Of a DNA stretch of 64,000 nt, positions 1 to 7,877 are shown in pieces. The stretch is from CAYPNF01 sp964411985 (lineage in GTDB: Bacteria > Verrucomicrobiota > Verrucomicrobiia > Limisphaerales > J093): positions 186,001-250,000 of the forward strand of contig CAYPNF010000002.1 of NCBI GenBank assembly GCA_964411985.1, read 5' to 3'. A program made the position numbers and the translations under genes. Numbering within the stretch: position 1 is the first letter of the stretch; every line of letters begins with the position of its first letter. A model generated the notes under the pieces. It was not told where the DNA came from. It saw nothing but the letters and a program-made list of their open reading frames with translations, and did not search any database.

Positions 1-336
1 CCGGATGGACCCGATCAGCCGGGCGTTTGACCCCTCGTACCCTGTTTCCTCGCGCAATTCGCGAACCCCAGCCATGACCGGGGAGGTGTCGGATGGATCC
101 ATCACCCCTCCGGGGATCTCCAAGTCGATGGTGTTGGTTCCGTGCCGGTACTGCTGGACCAGCACGATCTGCTGGCCAGAGGTAATGGCTACGACATTCA
201 CCCAGTCGGGGCATTCGGTAACGAAAAAGTCGTGAGGCTCACCTGTTCGCGGAGAGACCTTACGATCCTTGCGCACCCGGAAGATGTGGTAGTTGGCTAG
301 GGCTTCCGACGCCACAGTAGGCCACGGTTTGATCAT
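1..336 (-). CDS. Nudix hydrolase, ADP-ribose pyrophosphatase type (partial, 3' end outside window)
   Basis: The reverse strand reads 112 codons from ATG 336-334 (M-I-K-P-W) to the window edge with no stop. The N-terminal beta strands (HIFRVRKDR, then DFFVTE) and the internal QQYRHGT...EIPGG are typical of the ADP-ribose/nucleoside-diphosphate-sugar pyrophosphatase branch. A Nudix box follows: GGVMDPSD then RELREETGY, with the metal-binding REL-EE core intact and one extra residue before it. Such enzymes cleave nucleoside diphosphates linked to another moiety, using Mg2+. A GGAGG lies directly against the ATG, so the exact start is uncertain. The active-site box is complete but the substrate is unknown. 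Confidence 0.85.
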   Translation of the reverse strand, partial: MIKPWPTVASEALANYHIFRVRKDRKVSPRTGEPHDFFVTECPDWVNVVAITSGQQIVLVQQYRHGTNTIDLEIPGGVMDPSDTSPVMAGVRELREETGYEGSNARLIGSIR

Positions 337-432
337 CCTCCAAGCCTGTTGGCAAAGAAGCAACTTTTCAACCTCGATCAGGTGGCCTCGGCCTACCTCG
401 AAGAAAGCCCAGGCAGACTGAGTTTCCTTACC

Positions 433-855
433 TCACGCCGCCAAAGCGTCGTTTTCCGCCCCGACCTCCGCATTGGCAGACTCGTTCAGAGTGGTGAGCA
501 AAGAGAGTTCAGAGAGTTTCTCCAAGCATGCGCAAGAACCTCCGAGTTGCCCGTTGAGCACCAAGTCTTTGCCTTGCCCTACCACGAGGTCGTGTCGCAT
601 GGAGGTTGCCTGTACCCAGACTGTTCCATGCCAGGGAGTGTCCCAATCCGCGCACATGAGCGCGTAGCTCTGCAGCGCCAAACTCTCCATCCCCTCGGTA
701 AGAGTGTAGCAGTCGATCAGACCGACTCCCAAGTCTCCGACCACCCGATCCATGATCGCACTGGCGGCGGACTGGATATCCTGAGGAATCTCGCCCGTGA
801 TCCCGCCGGATGCACTCGTCGTTTCGGATTCAGAGTTGGATGTGCTGTTCTTCAT
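433..855 (-). CDS. Hypothetical protein (140 aa)
   Basis: The reading frame runs in the same direction as the Nudix gene 97 bp downstream and begins with a Ser/Thr/Glu-rich N-terminus. The rest looks like an ordinary globular protein: alternating hydrophobic segments, WDTPWHGTVWV, and a few Cys. There is no signal peptide or membrane span and I do not recognise a family. An overlapping plus-strand frame (349-1014) is similarly open but reads as low-quality protein rich in Arg, Pro and Gly, so I prefer the minus strand. No convincing ribosome site precedes the ATG, which keeps confidence modest. Confidence 0.45.
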   Translation of the reverse strand: MKNSTSNSESETTSASGGITGEIPQDIQSAASAIMDRVVGDLGVGLIDCYTLTEGMESLALQSYALMCADWDTPWHGTVWVQATSMRHDLVVGQGKDLVLNGQLGGSCACLEKLSELSLLTTLNESANAEVGAENDALAA

Positions 856-1104
856 ATGGCCCTGACAGTCTTCGTCGGTGCTAGCCTTCCAGCAGCTAAT
901 GTGCCATGGCGGATTTTAGTCCGCTTTCCAACCCAAACCATTCATTGCGAGGGAGGTATGTCCTCTTTCTCCACAGGCCCATGTCTCACTATGGGACATG
1001 AGCCGATGGCATGAGCCGGAGGGAATCCATCGAAACTGTGCTTCCTTGAGATATAACTCTTGCCAAGGTGTGGGTTTGTTCTGTAGCTTCACGAACCTTC
1101 GTGG

Positions 1105-1181
<77 letters not shown>

Positions 1182-1186
1182 ATTTT

Positions 1187-1220
1187 CGGGCCTAAAACCA
1201 ACGTTTTAGGCCCGTTTTTT
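1187..1220 (+). terminator. Rho-independent terminator of the initiator tRNA
   Basis: CGGGCCTAAAAC (1187-1198) pairs perfectly with GTTTTAGGCCCG (1203-1214) around a CAAC loop, and six T follow at 1215-1220. It starts six bases after the tRNA CCA, so the tRNA is a single-gene transcript. Confidence 0.93.
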
Positions 1221-1254
1221 GTGTCAAAGAGAGGAAGGAAAAGGGAGGAAGCCT

Positions 1255-1956
1255 ATGAAGGAGGAGGAATACTGGGTGTACGTCCTGCGCAACCCCACCG
1301 GCCGACATTACATCGGCGTCACCAACGACCCAGCCCGTCGGCTGGACGACCACAACGCAGGTCGTTCGAAGTGGACAAGCAAGCACGGCCCCTGGGAGAT
1401 GGTCTGGCATGAGGGGCCGATGAGCCTCGGAGCGGCCCGAAAGAAGGAGATGTGGCTCAAGCGGCAGAAGGGAGGGAGAGGCTTTTATCGTCTGACCGGT
1501 CTGCGTTGGCAGGTCCTTCTGAGACACCGTCAGCAAAAGGGGTTGAAGACTTTCGCCCCGGTCCTCTGGAAATCGTGCGTGTTCCGGGTCACCAAGATGA
1601 GCCGATGGGCCAGCGCTGTGGCGGCGATCATCCCATCCAGAAGTGGAAACGCTTCACCCTTGCGCTTGGATTCTGCGACCAACTTCGCCCAGCAACGGGC
1701 GACTGCCGCATCCCAAGGCAGGCATTCGATCGTGCTCACGAGGTTCGAGAACCAACGCTCGAGTTGGGTCCGCTTGCGACCGGGAGCCAGGCAGAGAATC
1801 CCAATCTCGAGTTCTCCCAGAACGATGGGGTCCACCCCCAGATCCCCCTCGTTGGCGACCAACCAAGCTACTACTTTTGGGTCCGGGCTTGGTCGCGTGG
1901 GTTCGCTGAGCACGTTTGCGTCGACGAGGTATTTCATCCCGGGAAGGGCGTTTTGA
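1255..1956 (+). CDS. GIY-YIG nuclease-domain protein with an unusual 3' extension
   Basis: ATG 1255 is preceded by GGGAGGA at 1243-1249. Residues 5-85 are a UPF0213/YhbQ-like GIY-YIG domain: YWVYVLRNP, HYIGVTNDPARRL, HNAG, then KKEMWLKRQKGG and FYRLTGL. Members of this family normally end close to that last motif (about 85-100 residues). Here no stop occurs and the frame continues 150 residues to 1956, antisense across nearly all of vapC. The tail is rich in Arg, Ser and Pro and resembles nothing, so it probably arose by loss of the original stop or by insertion of the vapBC block. The domain's biological role (DNA repair or transfer) is not established. Confidence 0.75.
   Translation: MKEEEYWVYVLRNPTGRHYIGVTNDPARRLDDHNAGRSKWTSKHGPWEMVWHEGPMSLGAARKKEMWLKRQKGGRGFYRLTGLRWQVLLRHRQQKGLKTFAPVLWKSCVFRVTKMSRWASAVAAIIPSRSGNASPLRLDSATNFAQQRATAASQGRHSIVLTRFENQRSSWVRLRPGARQRIPISSSPRTMGSTPRSPSLATNQATTFGSGLGRVGSLSTFASTRYFIPGRAF
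1530..1937 (-). CDS. vapC: VapC-type PIN-domain toxin ribonuclease
   Basis: This is a 135-residue PIN domain. The acidic metal-binding residues are visible: D6 (YLVDANVLSE), E42 (VLGELEIG), D101 (LLDGMIAATAL) and D122 in the terminal TRNTHDF motif. VapC toxins are Mg2+-dependent endoribonucleases that cleave tRNA or rRNA and are held inactive by the cognate antitoxin. The start codon overlaps the end of the antitoxin gene by four bases (ATGA), the usual coupled VapBC order. The length is normal and the catalytic set is complete, so the toxin looks functional. Confidence 0.92.
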   Translation of the reverse strand: MKYLVDANVLSEPTRPSPDPKVVAWLVANEGDLGVDPIVLGELEIGILCLAPGRKRTQLERWFSNLVSTIECLPWDAAVARCWAKLVAESKRKGEAFPLLDGMIAATALAHRLILVTRNTHDFQRTGAKVFNPFC

Positions 1957-2185
1957 GGTCCTGGGTGGTTTCACTGCGATCCATGGGCTTGAACCAACCC
2001 TTTGCCGGGCACGCCAAAAGGAGTTGAACCAAGCCCTCATTCCTCGGGGCCCTTTTCCGGGTCAACTTATACTGGCCACAATCAATCCGCTCCACTTCGA
2101 ACCTCTCTCCCGGCTTGACGCCATCCTGAATCCGGATGACGGCCGGGAGAACGATCTGTCCTTTGCTGGACACGGTGGTTATCAT
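1934..2185 (-). CDS. vapB: VapB-type antitoxin, AbrB/SpoVT fold
   Basis: The 83-residue protein opens with the swapped-hairpin DNA-binding fold: TTVSSKGQIVLPAVIR, then GVKPGERFEV. The C-terminal half (from about residue 45) would be the toxin-binding tail. It is the first gene of the pair and overlaps vapC by four bases. A perfect inverted repeat sits five bases upstream of its ATG, consistent with autoregulation by the VapBC complex. Confidence 0.9.
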   Translation of the reverse strand: MITTVSSKGQIVLPAVIRIQDGVKPGERFEVERIDCGQYKLTRKRAPRNEGLVQLLLACPAKGWFKPMDRSETTQDLKTPFPG

Positions 2186-2189
2186 GTGA

Positions 2190-2208
2190 AGTAAGATACC
2201 GTCTTACT
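2190..2208. promoter_or_regulatory. Candidate VapBC operator (inverted repeat)
   Basis: AGTAAGA (2190-2196), five bases, then TCTTACT (2202-2208) form a perfect 7-bp inverted repeat immediately upstream of vapB. AbrB-type antitoxins bind such palindromes to repress their own operon. Position and symmetry are seen in the sequence; the binding is inferred. Confidence 0.55.
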
Positions 2209-2330
2209 CAAGGGTCGTCAACGGATCCCGCGACGTCAGCAAACAGTTGGTTCCAGTTCATCGTGCCTTCCTTTCAAGCTGTATGAAAAGTCGGTTGTAT
2301 TCGCCGACATTTCATATACCTTCGTAAACT

Positions 2331-2953
2331 ATGGAACGACAGCAGTATATAGAGCGTATCCAACGATAATTTCAGGTCGCCAAGGTTGTCGCCCTCTTAG
2401 GACCCCGCCAGTCAGGCAAAACAACCCTGGCCCGGTGGTTCGCCGGTTCTGGCACCCGGACATCCTTACCGGCACGTTCATGGTGCGGCGCCTTACCCCT
2501 TGGTTCGAGAATATCAAGAAGCGGCAGCTGAAGACCCCCAAGATCTATTTCCGTGACTCAGGCATCCTGCACCGTTTGCTGGGCATTCCCGGCATGGAAC
2601 AAATGGTAACGCACCCTCGTCTGGGCGCCTCGTGGGAAGGCTTCGCACTGGAGCAGGTGATCCGCCTCAGCGGTGCTGCTGAGGAAGAGGTCTTTTATTG
2701 GGGCGTTCACAATCAGGCCGAATTGGACCTACTCCTCTTTCAGAACGGAAGACGGATTGGCTTCAAAGTCAAATACACGGATACGCCCAAAGTGACTTCC
2801 TCACAACGTGCCGCTCTTGAGATTCTGCGTCTGGATTCGCTCACCGTCATCTGCCCTGGTGAGGCGAGCTATCCACTCGATGACAAAATCCAAGTATGCG
2901 GGCTAGGCCATCTCATCCAGACGCAGGATGCGTTCAACCTGTGGAAAAGCTGA
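2331..2953 (+). pseudogene. Decayed AAA ATPase with DUF4143 C-terminal domain
   Basis: Reading from ATG 2331 gives an N-terminus (MERQQYIERIQR), a TAA at 2367, and then in the same frame a Walker A segment (LLGPRQSGKTTLARWF). The C-terminal DUF4143 part lies in another frame from about 2455: GTFMVRRLTPWF, KTPKIYFRDSG, LGASWEGFALEQV, ending at 2953. The whole middle (Walker B, the sensor region and the start of DUF4143) is missing compared with the usual 380-440-residue family, apparently through an internal deletion close to 2450. It carries both a stop and a deletion and is certainly not a working ATPase. Confidence 0.85.
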
Positions 2954-2956
2954 GCA

Positions 2957-3961
2957 AGCAAAATAGCGTCGGCCCGGGCATCGTTTCTCGAACGCCCTCA
3001 GGTGAAAACTCCCAGCTCGAAAGCGGGGCAGGGGGGTAGACTGGAACAAGGCGGAACCTTCTTGTCGGTCCAAAGCCCTCGGTCATCGTCCCTCATCCCT
3101 CGCGGTCGTCGTCGTGGTCGTCCTCGTTCTCGAAACCGTGGCTTCCACTCAATTGCCGAGGAGGAGGGACGAGCACGAGAACGAGAACGAAGGAAGACGG
3201 AGGATGGCCACGTTTCTGTCACCTGCGAGCCAGAAAGAAATTGCGCTGAGGTTTGATATGAACAGAATATATTCATTATGAATAGGTTGCGTATTTAATC
3301 TTTATGAACTTCCCGCCAGGTTTGTAAACCCCGACTGCGGGACCGTAGGTTCAATTGACTTGGGGGTGGAAAGAAGGTAAGGGATTGTCAGTTCCATGTG
3401 CCCTTCCAGGAAGTACTTTCCAGGAGATGAGTTGCGTGAACATTGGAGAGTGGGGTTTATGGATTGTATGACAGGAGGGGCGCCCTCGAGGATGAGGGCG
3501 AACTGACCGGGACGAAGTGTGCACGTGAGCGCGGTCAGGCCGCCGAGAGCGCGTCCAAAGGGCTGCGCACGCTCAAGCTTTCGGCCCGACTGGGATGGTA
3601 GGCAGGAGTCCCGCTGGGTGGATTGGACAATTACGGTCCAGGGCTCTGAAAAGGGGGAAGGAAACGGGCTGTCGGGTTATTAGAGAAATCATGGCTGGTA
3701 TGGAACAAGTTAGACCGAATACACAGGTTATGCCAGAAGCCGATCCCACTGGGTTTACAAAGCGAGAGCAGTTCGTCCTGTCGTATTATCGTGCCAGGGA
3801 ACGCCGGATGACCGCGCCGGGAGATGTCCTGGGTGCATGGCCCGGCGTCGCTGCACGCACAATTGGGCTCCTACGGCCAAACATGAAAGCCACAATGTGG
3901 GCGGTTGAAAGCATTGGGTCGCGGCCGAGTGGCGAGGCTGCTTAGCCGTGTCCATGCAGTT
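2957..3961. other. Gene-poor stretch
   Basis: About 1 kb without a convincing gene. It contains a GA/CT-biased pair of complementary arms (near 3107-3210), a short hairpin of GCGCCCTC/GAGGGCG type near 3480-3505, and an open frame at 3595-3945 whose product has no recognisable composition or motif. The stretch probably holds decayed DNA. Confidence 0.5.
3107..3210. repeat. Low-complexity complementary arms (TCGTCC/CGAGAACGA type)
   Basis: The left part is built of CGTCGT/GGTCGTCC/TCGTTCTCG units (about 3107-3133). The right part is built of GAGCACGAGAACGAGAACGA units (about 3172-3195). The ten bases CTCGTTCTCG at 3124-3133 are exactly complementary to CGAGAACGAG on the right, so the RNA or single strand could fold into an imperfect hairpin. 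No coding sense is visible. Confidence 0.5.
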
Positions 3962-4117
3962 GAACAGGAGGCAGCAGAGAGAGCAGAGCCGTCAGACGGA
4001 GTCAGAATCGCTCCTCGCGGTCCGTTCAAGCGTTCACTGGACGGTGAAAGTGATACGTCCATCTCGATCGTGAGACCGCTCAAGCCCGATCTCTGCTGTC
4101 TCCGCTGACTCCTGTTC
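3962..4117. repeat. MITE-like element with 27-bp imperfect terminal inverted repeats
   Basis: The left arm at 3962-3988 (GAACAGGAGGCAGC...) and the right arm at 4091-4117 (...GCTGACTCCTGTTC) are inverted copies matching at 24 of 27 positions. They enclose about 100 bp with further short palindromes. No transposase frame fits inside. The element lies about 30 bp upstream of the GH12 gene and may carry its promoter region. Confidence 0.55.
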
Positions 4118-4149
4118 TTCATTGAATTGTTACGGCTTAGAACACTCAG

Positions 4150-4947
4150 ATGAACATTAACTTCTTTGCGCTTTTTGCGACGGCCTTGCTTGTTTGCGGT
4201 GCCACTGCTCCCGTGTTCGTGACATCCGATACGAACGGGGGCTGGTCCATTGGCGGCTACTACGTCCACAACAATATGTGGAACAGCACCAAGTACAGCC
4301 CATGCACGCAGACCCTCTCTGCGTGGTCTTGGGACAACTGGCATGTGGTGGCGCGGATGAACAACAAAACGGGCGACGGCGCCGTCAAAACCTATCCAAA
4401 CGTCCACAAGGACTTTGGCAAAGTGCCAATCGGTTCGTTCCACTCGATTACAAGCACATTCGCGGAGGCGAGTCCGCGCGTCGGTATCTACAACTTCGCC
4501 TACGATATCTGGATCAACGGGATCGCCACGCCGGGTTGCACTGAGATCATGATTTGGAACGAGAACTTCCACCAAGTGCCGGGCGGCAGCTACGTGCAGG
4601 ACGTGAACTTTGGCGGCCGGACCTACAAGGTATACAAGAGATCCAACAGCGGCTATCTCGCGTTTGTGGCGAGCGCCGACTTCACCGCGGGCACCTTGGA
4701 TCTCCTTGAGATCATGAAGTGGGCGATATCCCAAGGCTGGATCTCCCCCAAGTCCACCTTGAACCAAATCTGTTTCGGCGTCGAGATTGTGTCTACGGAC
4801 GATGCCGACGCCACGTTCCAGATTACCGCCTTCTCGATTGACGCGAACTTAAGAGCGGGAATCGACCGGGCGGCCCCCGCCAACGCCTCAACCAATGCAG
4901 CTCCGGCGAACAACCCTGACAGGAAGATCGTAAGGGAAAATAAATAA
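4150..4947 (+). CDS. Secreted glycoside hydrolase family 12 (endoglucanase/xyloglucanase-like)
   Basis: Residues 1-21 form a signal peptide, so the enzyme is exported. The mature part shows the GH12 beta-jelly-roll landmarks in order: GYYVHNNMWN, VKTYPNV, YDIWIN, the nucleophile motif EIMIW (E132), and the acid/base strand ICFGVEI (E212) followed by FQITAFSID. Both catalytic glutamates are therefore present. GH12 enzymes cut beta-1,4-glucan backbones with retention of configuration. After about residue 232 comes an Ala/Asn-rich tail with no known function. The gene stands alone. The substrate within the family cannot be told from sequence. Confidence 0.82.
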   Translation: MNINFFALFATALLVCGATAPVFVTSDTNGGWSIGGYYVHNNMWNSTKYSPCTQTLSAWSWDNWHVVARMNNKTGDGAVKTYPNVHKDFGKVPIGSFHSITSTFAEASPRVGIYNFAYDIWINGIATPGCTEIMIWNENFHQVPGGSYVQDVNFGGRTYKVYKRSNSGYLAFVASADFTAGTLDLLEIMKWAISQGWISPKSTLNQICFGVEIVSTDDADATFQITAFSIDANLRAGIDRAAPANASTNAAPANNPDRKIVRENK

Positions 4948-5069
4948 ACGGCCAAACCACCCGCGGTTTCGGACGGCGGGCCGCGCGTCGCCGGAGAGTA
5001 GTCACCTTAGGAATTCGATGCTCGGCACCTACATCGGCAGCGAACGGGCCTGAACGGGACGTCGAGTTG

Positions 5070-5318
5070 ATGGTCACTCCGGCCGAGGTCTACTCCGAGG
5101 TTTCCTCACCTCCGGGTCGATTGGCCTCTGACAGCATTCATCACTACGAGGTCTCTGGGTTGCGAGAGGCAGATCGAGGAGTGGTCTCTTTGATCCTGGT
5201 ACTCACTGATGGTTCACGGGTTCACTTTTACTCGACTGATTCGAAGTTCGACATGGCACTCCTGCTTGACCAACTTGATGCCAGGATTGGTGCACGAACC
5301 AGACAGGTTCCCTGTTAG
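5070..5318 (+). CDS. Hypothetical protein (82 aa)
   Basis: A small soluble protein. The central part alternates strands (VSLILVLTDGSRVHFYS) and ends in a helix (DMALLLDQLDARIG), so it looks folded. ATG 5070 follows an in-frame TTG at 5067; no strong ribosome site is visible. It lies 11 bp upstream of the LRR gene in the same direction and may be cotranscribed with it. No family is recognised. Confidence 0.55.
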   Translation: MVTPAEVYSEVSSPPGRLASDSIHHYEVSGLREADRGVVSLILVLTDGSRVHFYSTDSKFDMALLLDQLDARIGARTRQVPC

Positions 5319-5329
5319 GCGCACGGAAC

Positions 5330-6388
5330 ATGACACGTATTGGCAGCATTCGAATGGCAGACGTGACACGGGCGGAGTTCGATGACTCCGTGTCGGTGGA
5401 TGACCTTCGCGAACTCACGAAACAGCCACGCCTGCGGATCTTGCAGTGCTCCGCACCGGTGCGCGACGCCGTGTGGAGTCGAGTCAACGAGCACTTCTTT
5501 GCCACGCGACCCGACGTTGAGCTCAGGGTCTACGGTCACTATTCGAGCGAATGTGACCTGAGATTCGCGCGCTTCCTGCCAGACGTCCGCCACTTTGCGG
5601 CAGACTGTCTGACGCGCGCGACTGGTGTCGAGGCGATCGCCGAGATTCGAGACTTGGAGTCACTGTCCCTGGGCATTTTTGATCTGACTGACTTCAGTGT
5701 TCTTGGACGACTGTCGCCAAGACTGAAATCGCTGAGCCTCGGTGCCACAAGATCGAAGAGGCCCACCCTAGAGCCGCTGCGGAGATTCCGCGCCCTTCGC
5801 GTGCTCCGTCTTGAAGGTCAAAGCAAAGGCATCGAAGTCTTGAATGAACTGCCGGAACTCGAAGACGTGACGTTAAGGTCAATCACGACGCCTGACCTTC
5901 AGTACTTGGCGCACCTGCCCAAACTCCGGTCTCTCGACATCAAGCTCGGTGGAATTCGGGGATTCGCGGGCATCGAAGGAAAAGAGAGCATCAAGTACTT
6001 GGAGCTTTGGCAGGTCCGCGATCTTCGCAATATCGACGTCGTCGAGACCCTGCGTGGCCTGCAGAACCTCTTCCTACAGTCTCTGCCGCACGTTGGGTCG
6101 TTCCCTCGACTGACAGACTCAAGAGTGCTGCGTCGGATTGTCGTCGAGAATCTCAAGAGCCTTAATGATTTCACGGCGCTGGAGACAGCACTGGCACTGG
6201 AGGAGTTCGCCCTGCTTGATGGGCGCAAGCAGACTCCCCAGCAGATTCTGCCCGTGTTGAAGAATCCGAGCGTTCGTAGAGTCTGCGCCTATTTTGGCAG
6301 TGACCAGAAAAACAATGACTTCTTGTGCCTTCGGGAGGAGCACGGAAAGGCCAACTTCGACATATGGGAAACGTTCGGTTACCAATAG
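5330..6388 (+). CDS. Leucine-rich-repeat protein
   Basis: The 352-residue cytoplasmic protein has no signal peptide. From about residue 100 it carries repeated LRR units of 20-25 residues: LESLSLGIFDL, LKSLSLGATR, LRVLRLEGQ, LEDVTLRS, LRSLDIKLGG, IKYLELWQV, LQNLFLQSL, LRRIVVENLKSL and LEEFALLDG. LRR arcs are protein-binding surfaces; the partner is unknown. The N-terminal 90 residues and the short C-terminal cap look like ordinary globular segments. A second Met (residue 9, position 5354) is an equally good start. The gene sits in a run of same-strand orphan genes. Confidence 0.8.
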   Translation: MTRIGSIRMADVTRAEFDDSVSVDDLRELTKQPRLRILQCSAPVRDAVWSRVNEHFFATRPDVELRVYGHYSSECDLRFARFLPDVRHFAADCLTRATGVEAIAEIRDLESLSLGIFDLTDFSVLGRLSPRLKSLSLGATRSKRPTLEPLRRFRALRVLRLEGQSKGIEVLNELPELEDVTLRSITTPDLQYLAHLPKLRSLDIKLGGIRGFAGIEGKESIKYLELWQVRDLRNIDVVETLRGLQNLFLQSLPHVGSFPRLTDSRVLRRIVVENLKSLNDFTALETALALEEFALLDGRKQTPQQILPVLKNPSVRRVCAYFGSDQKNNDFLCLREEHGKANFDIWETFGYQ

Positions 6389-6416
6389 CCACGGCGCCTA
6401 TCCACCCGAACGCAGC

Positions 6417-6474
6417 AAATCCGCGATGATCACTGAACTTGAAAGCAGAGACCAGAGATGGGAGTCGCTGGTCC
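6417..6474. repeat. Dispersed intergenic repeat, copy 1
   Basis: This segment after the LRR gene (AATCCGCGATG...GAGACCAGAGATGGGAGTCGCTGGTCC) aligns with 9223-9285. Both end in GGAGTCGCTGGTCC and contain an inverted GACCA(G)/(C)TGGTC pair, so each could form a hairpin. Neither copy is inside a gene. Confidence 0.55.
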
Positions 6475-6654
6475 GGACTGATATGGCCAGAGAGGGGACT
6501 GGGGGAATATGAAGACACATGTTGTCGGATTCAGGCCTGCCTGCCGCTGCAAGTCGGAGCGCGGCTGTCCCGTCTGCTGGTTTCGATGGGAGGTGGCTGG
6601 TTTCGGAATACTTCTTCTCCCGGAGCACGTTCGGAGAACAACAGAGAGGATCAC

Positions 6655-7544
6655 ATGAGACCGAGGTTGGTGGCGTTGACGTTTTGGATGCTGGCTATGG
6701 ATACACTCGGAGCGGGAGGCAACTACGTGGCCTTTACAAACCACCTCCTCAAACCCCAACCCATCAAAAACCTCGTCTGCGAGACAATCCACGTTCAGGC
6801 TCGGGAAATCGGGTCGAATGGGTTAAATTGGCCTACACACCTGATGGGCTTCTTTTCACGACCGGGCCAACCTGCGAGGACGTTGTCTCTGAAAACCCTC
6901 TAAACACGTCATCTGGAGCGATTGATTCCGAGAAGGTCATGGACATATCGATGGAGGGTGGTACCAGACAACTGAGGATTGTTCGTCGGGACGAGGTCGA
7001 CCAGGACCGATTCATCCATGCCGCTGGAGGTAGTTCCGCCTTCGTTCGGCACATCCCCTCTTTAGGAATGTACCACATCTCACTTCCTCTGGCTTATGAC
7101 GGGAAGGTTTTCCTAAGAAGGGCCAAGAAATTTGAGACGAGTTCGCTTTCGGGGAAGAGCATAGTGACATTGGAGACCGGCGCTGACGGAAACGTGATAG
7201 CAATGGAGCATAGGTACCACAACCCAGACACTGGTGTGCTTCAGTTTACTCACCGTGTGGAGTATTCCTATGAGAAATCTTCCTCCTGGTTTCCTTCGAG
7301 AATGGAAGTGCTCTGGTATAAGGCAATGGAGAAGAGGTACTATCCTTCAACGACGATCAAAGTTAAGGAGATTGAATGGGGAGCCAAGGAGATGACCCTG
7401 CCAAAGATCGAAACCAAAGTGGTGGCAGGGAATCTTCCAGTAATTGTGTGGAAGTGCACGGATGCAGGGGATTTCATGTGGAAAAGCAACCGTTGGATCA
7501 ATCTGCGCTTCCCAGAGCCGAGGGTACCCGAATGGCTCCAGTGA
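6655..7544 (+). pseudogene. Secreted hypothetical protein interrupted by a frameshift
   Basis: ATG 6655 (ribosome site AGAGG at 6644-6650) starts a signal peptide (MRPRLVALTFWMLAMDTLGA) and about 45 more residues up to VQARE near 6810. The sensible protein then continues one frame over (NRVEWVKLAYTPDGLL...) to the stop at 7544, while the first frame dies at 6903. Together the parts would make an exported protein of about 295 residues rich in beta strands (IVTLETGADGNVIAMEHRY) with no family I recognise. The shift is either a real mutation or a base-call error at about 6805-6820. Confidence 0.6.
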
Positions 7545-7737
7545 TGGCCGCAGTATTTGTCCCCCGTGGCCTTCGAGATAACAAAGCGTTTCATGGCAAC
7601 ACCTTCCGTCTTTGTTCTCAAGTGTTGTGACTCCCTGGCGAAGGGTCAGTGATCTTGAATCCTGAGCAGGATCCTGTTCGCCTGGCGTTGAGGAGACTCA
7701 CGAGAGTGAGTCCTCGGATGAACGACCCGAAAATAGG

Positions 7738-7860
7738 ATGGGGTTCACGCTGTATGAAGTTAGAAGAGTGAATCAGGAGACGCCGGACCCATTTGTGCAA
7801 CGGACGCTGGATTCTTTTTGGTTTAGCGAGTATTGGCAGCTGTCCCGCGCCGCTGACTGA
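7738..7860 (+). CDS. Very short ORF, possibly a gene remnant (40 aa)
   Basis: The frame reads MGFTLYEVRRVNQETPDPFV then WFSEYWQLSRAAD and is open upstream to about 7660. Its aromatic content and composition are more protein-like than the surroundings. It fills part of the 333-bp gap between two hypothetical genes. It could be the tail of a lost gene; nothing further can be said. Confidence 0.25.
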   Translation: MGFTLYEVRRVNQETPDPFVQRTLDSFWFSEYWQLSRAAD

Positions 7861-7877
7861 AGTCGTTCGATGAAGTC

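Noticed and set aside
349..1014. 221-codon plus-strand frame
   Set aside because: Composition rich in Arg, Pro and Gly with no motif, a TTG start, and overlap with a more protein-like minus-strand frame.
3595..3945. 116-codon plus-strand frame
   Set aside because: No ribosome site, no motif and an unlikely composition in a gene-poor stretch.
3871..4767. 298-codon minus-strand frame opposite the GH12 gene
   Set aside because: It is antisense to a gene with a signal peptide and both catalytic glutamates; its own product has no recognisable features.
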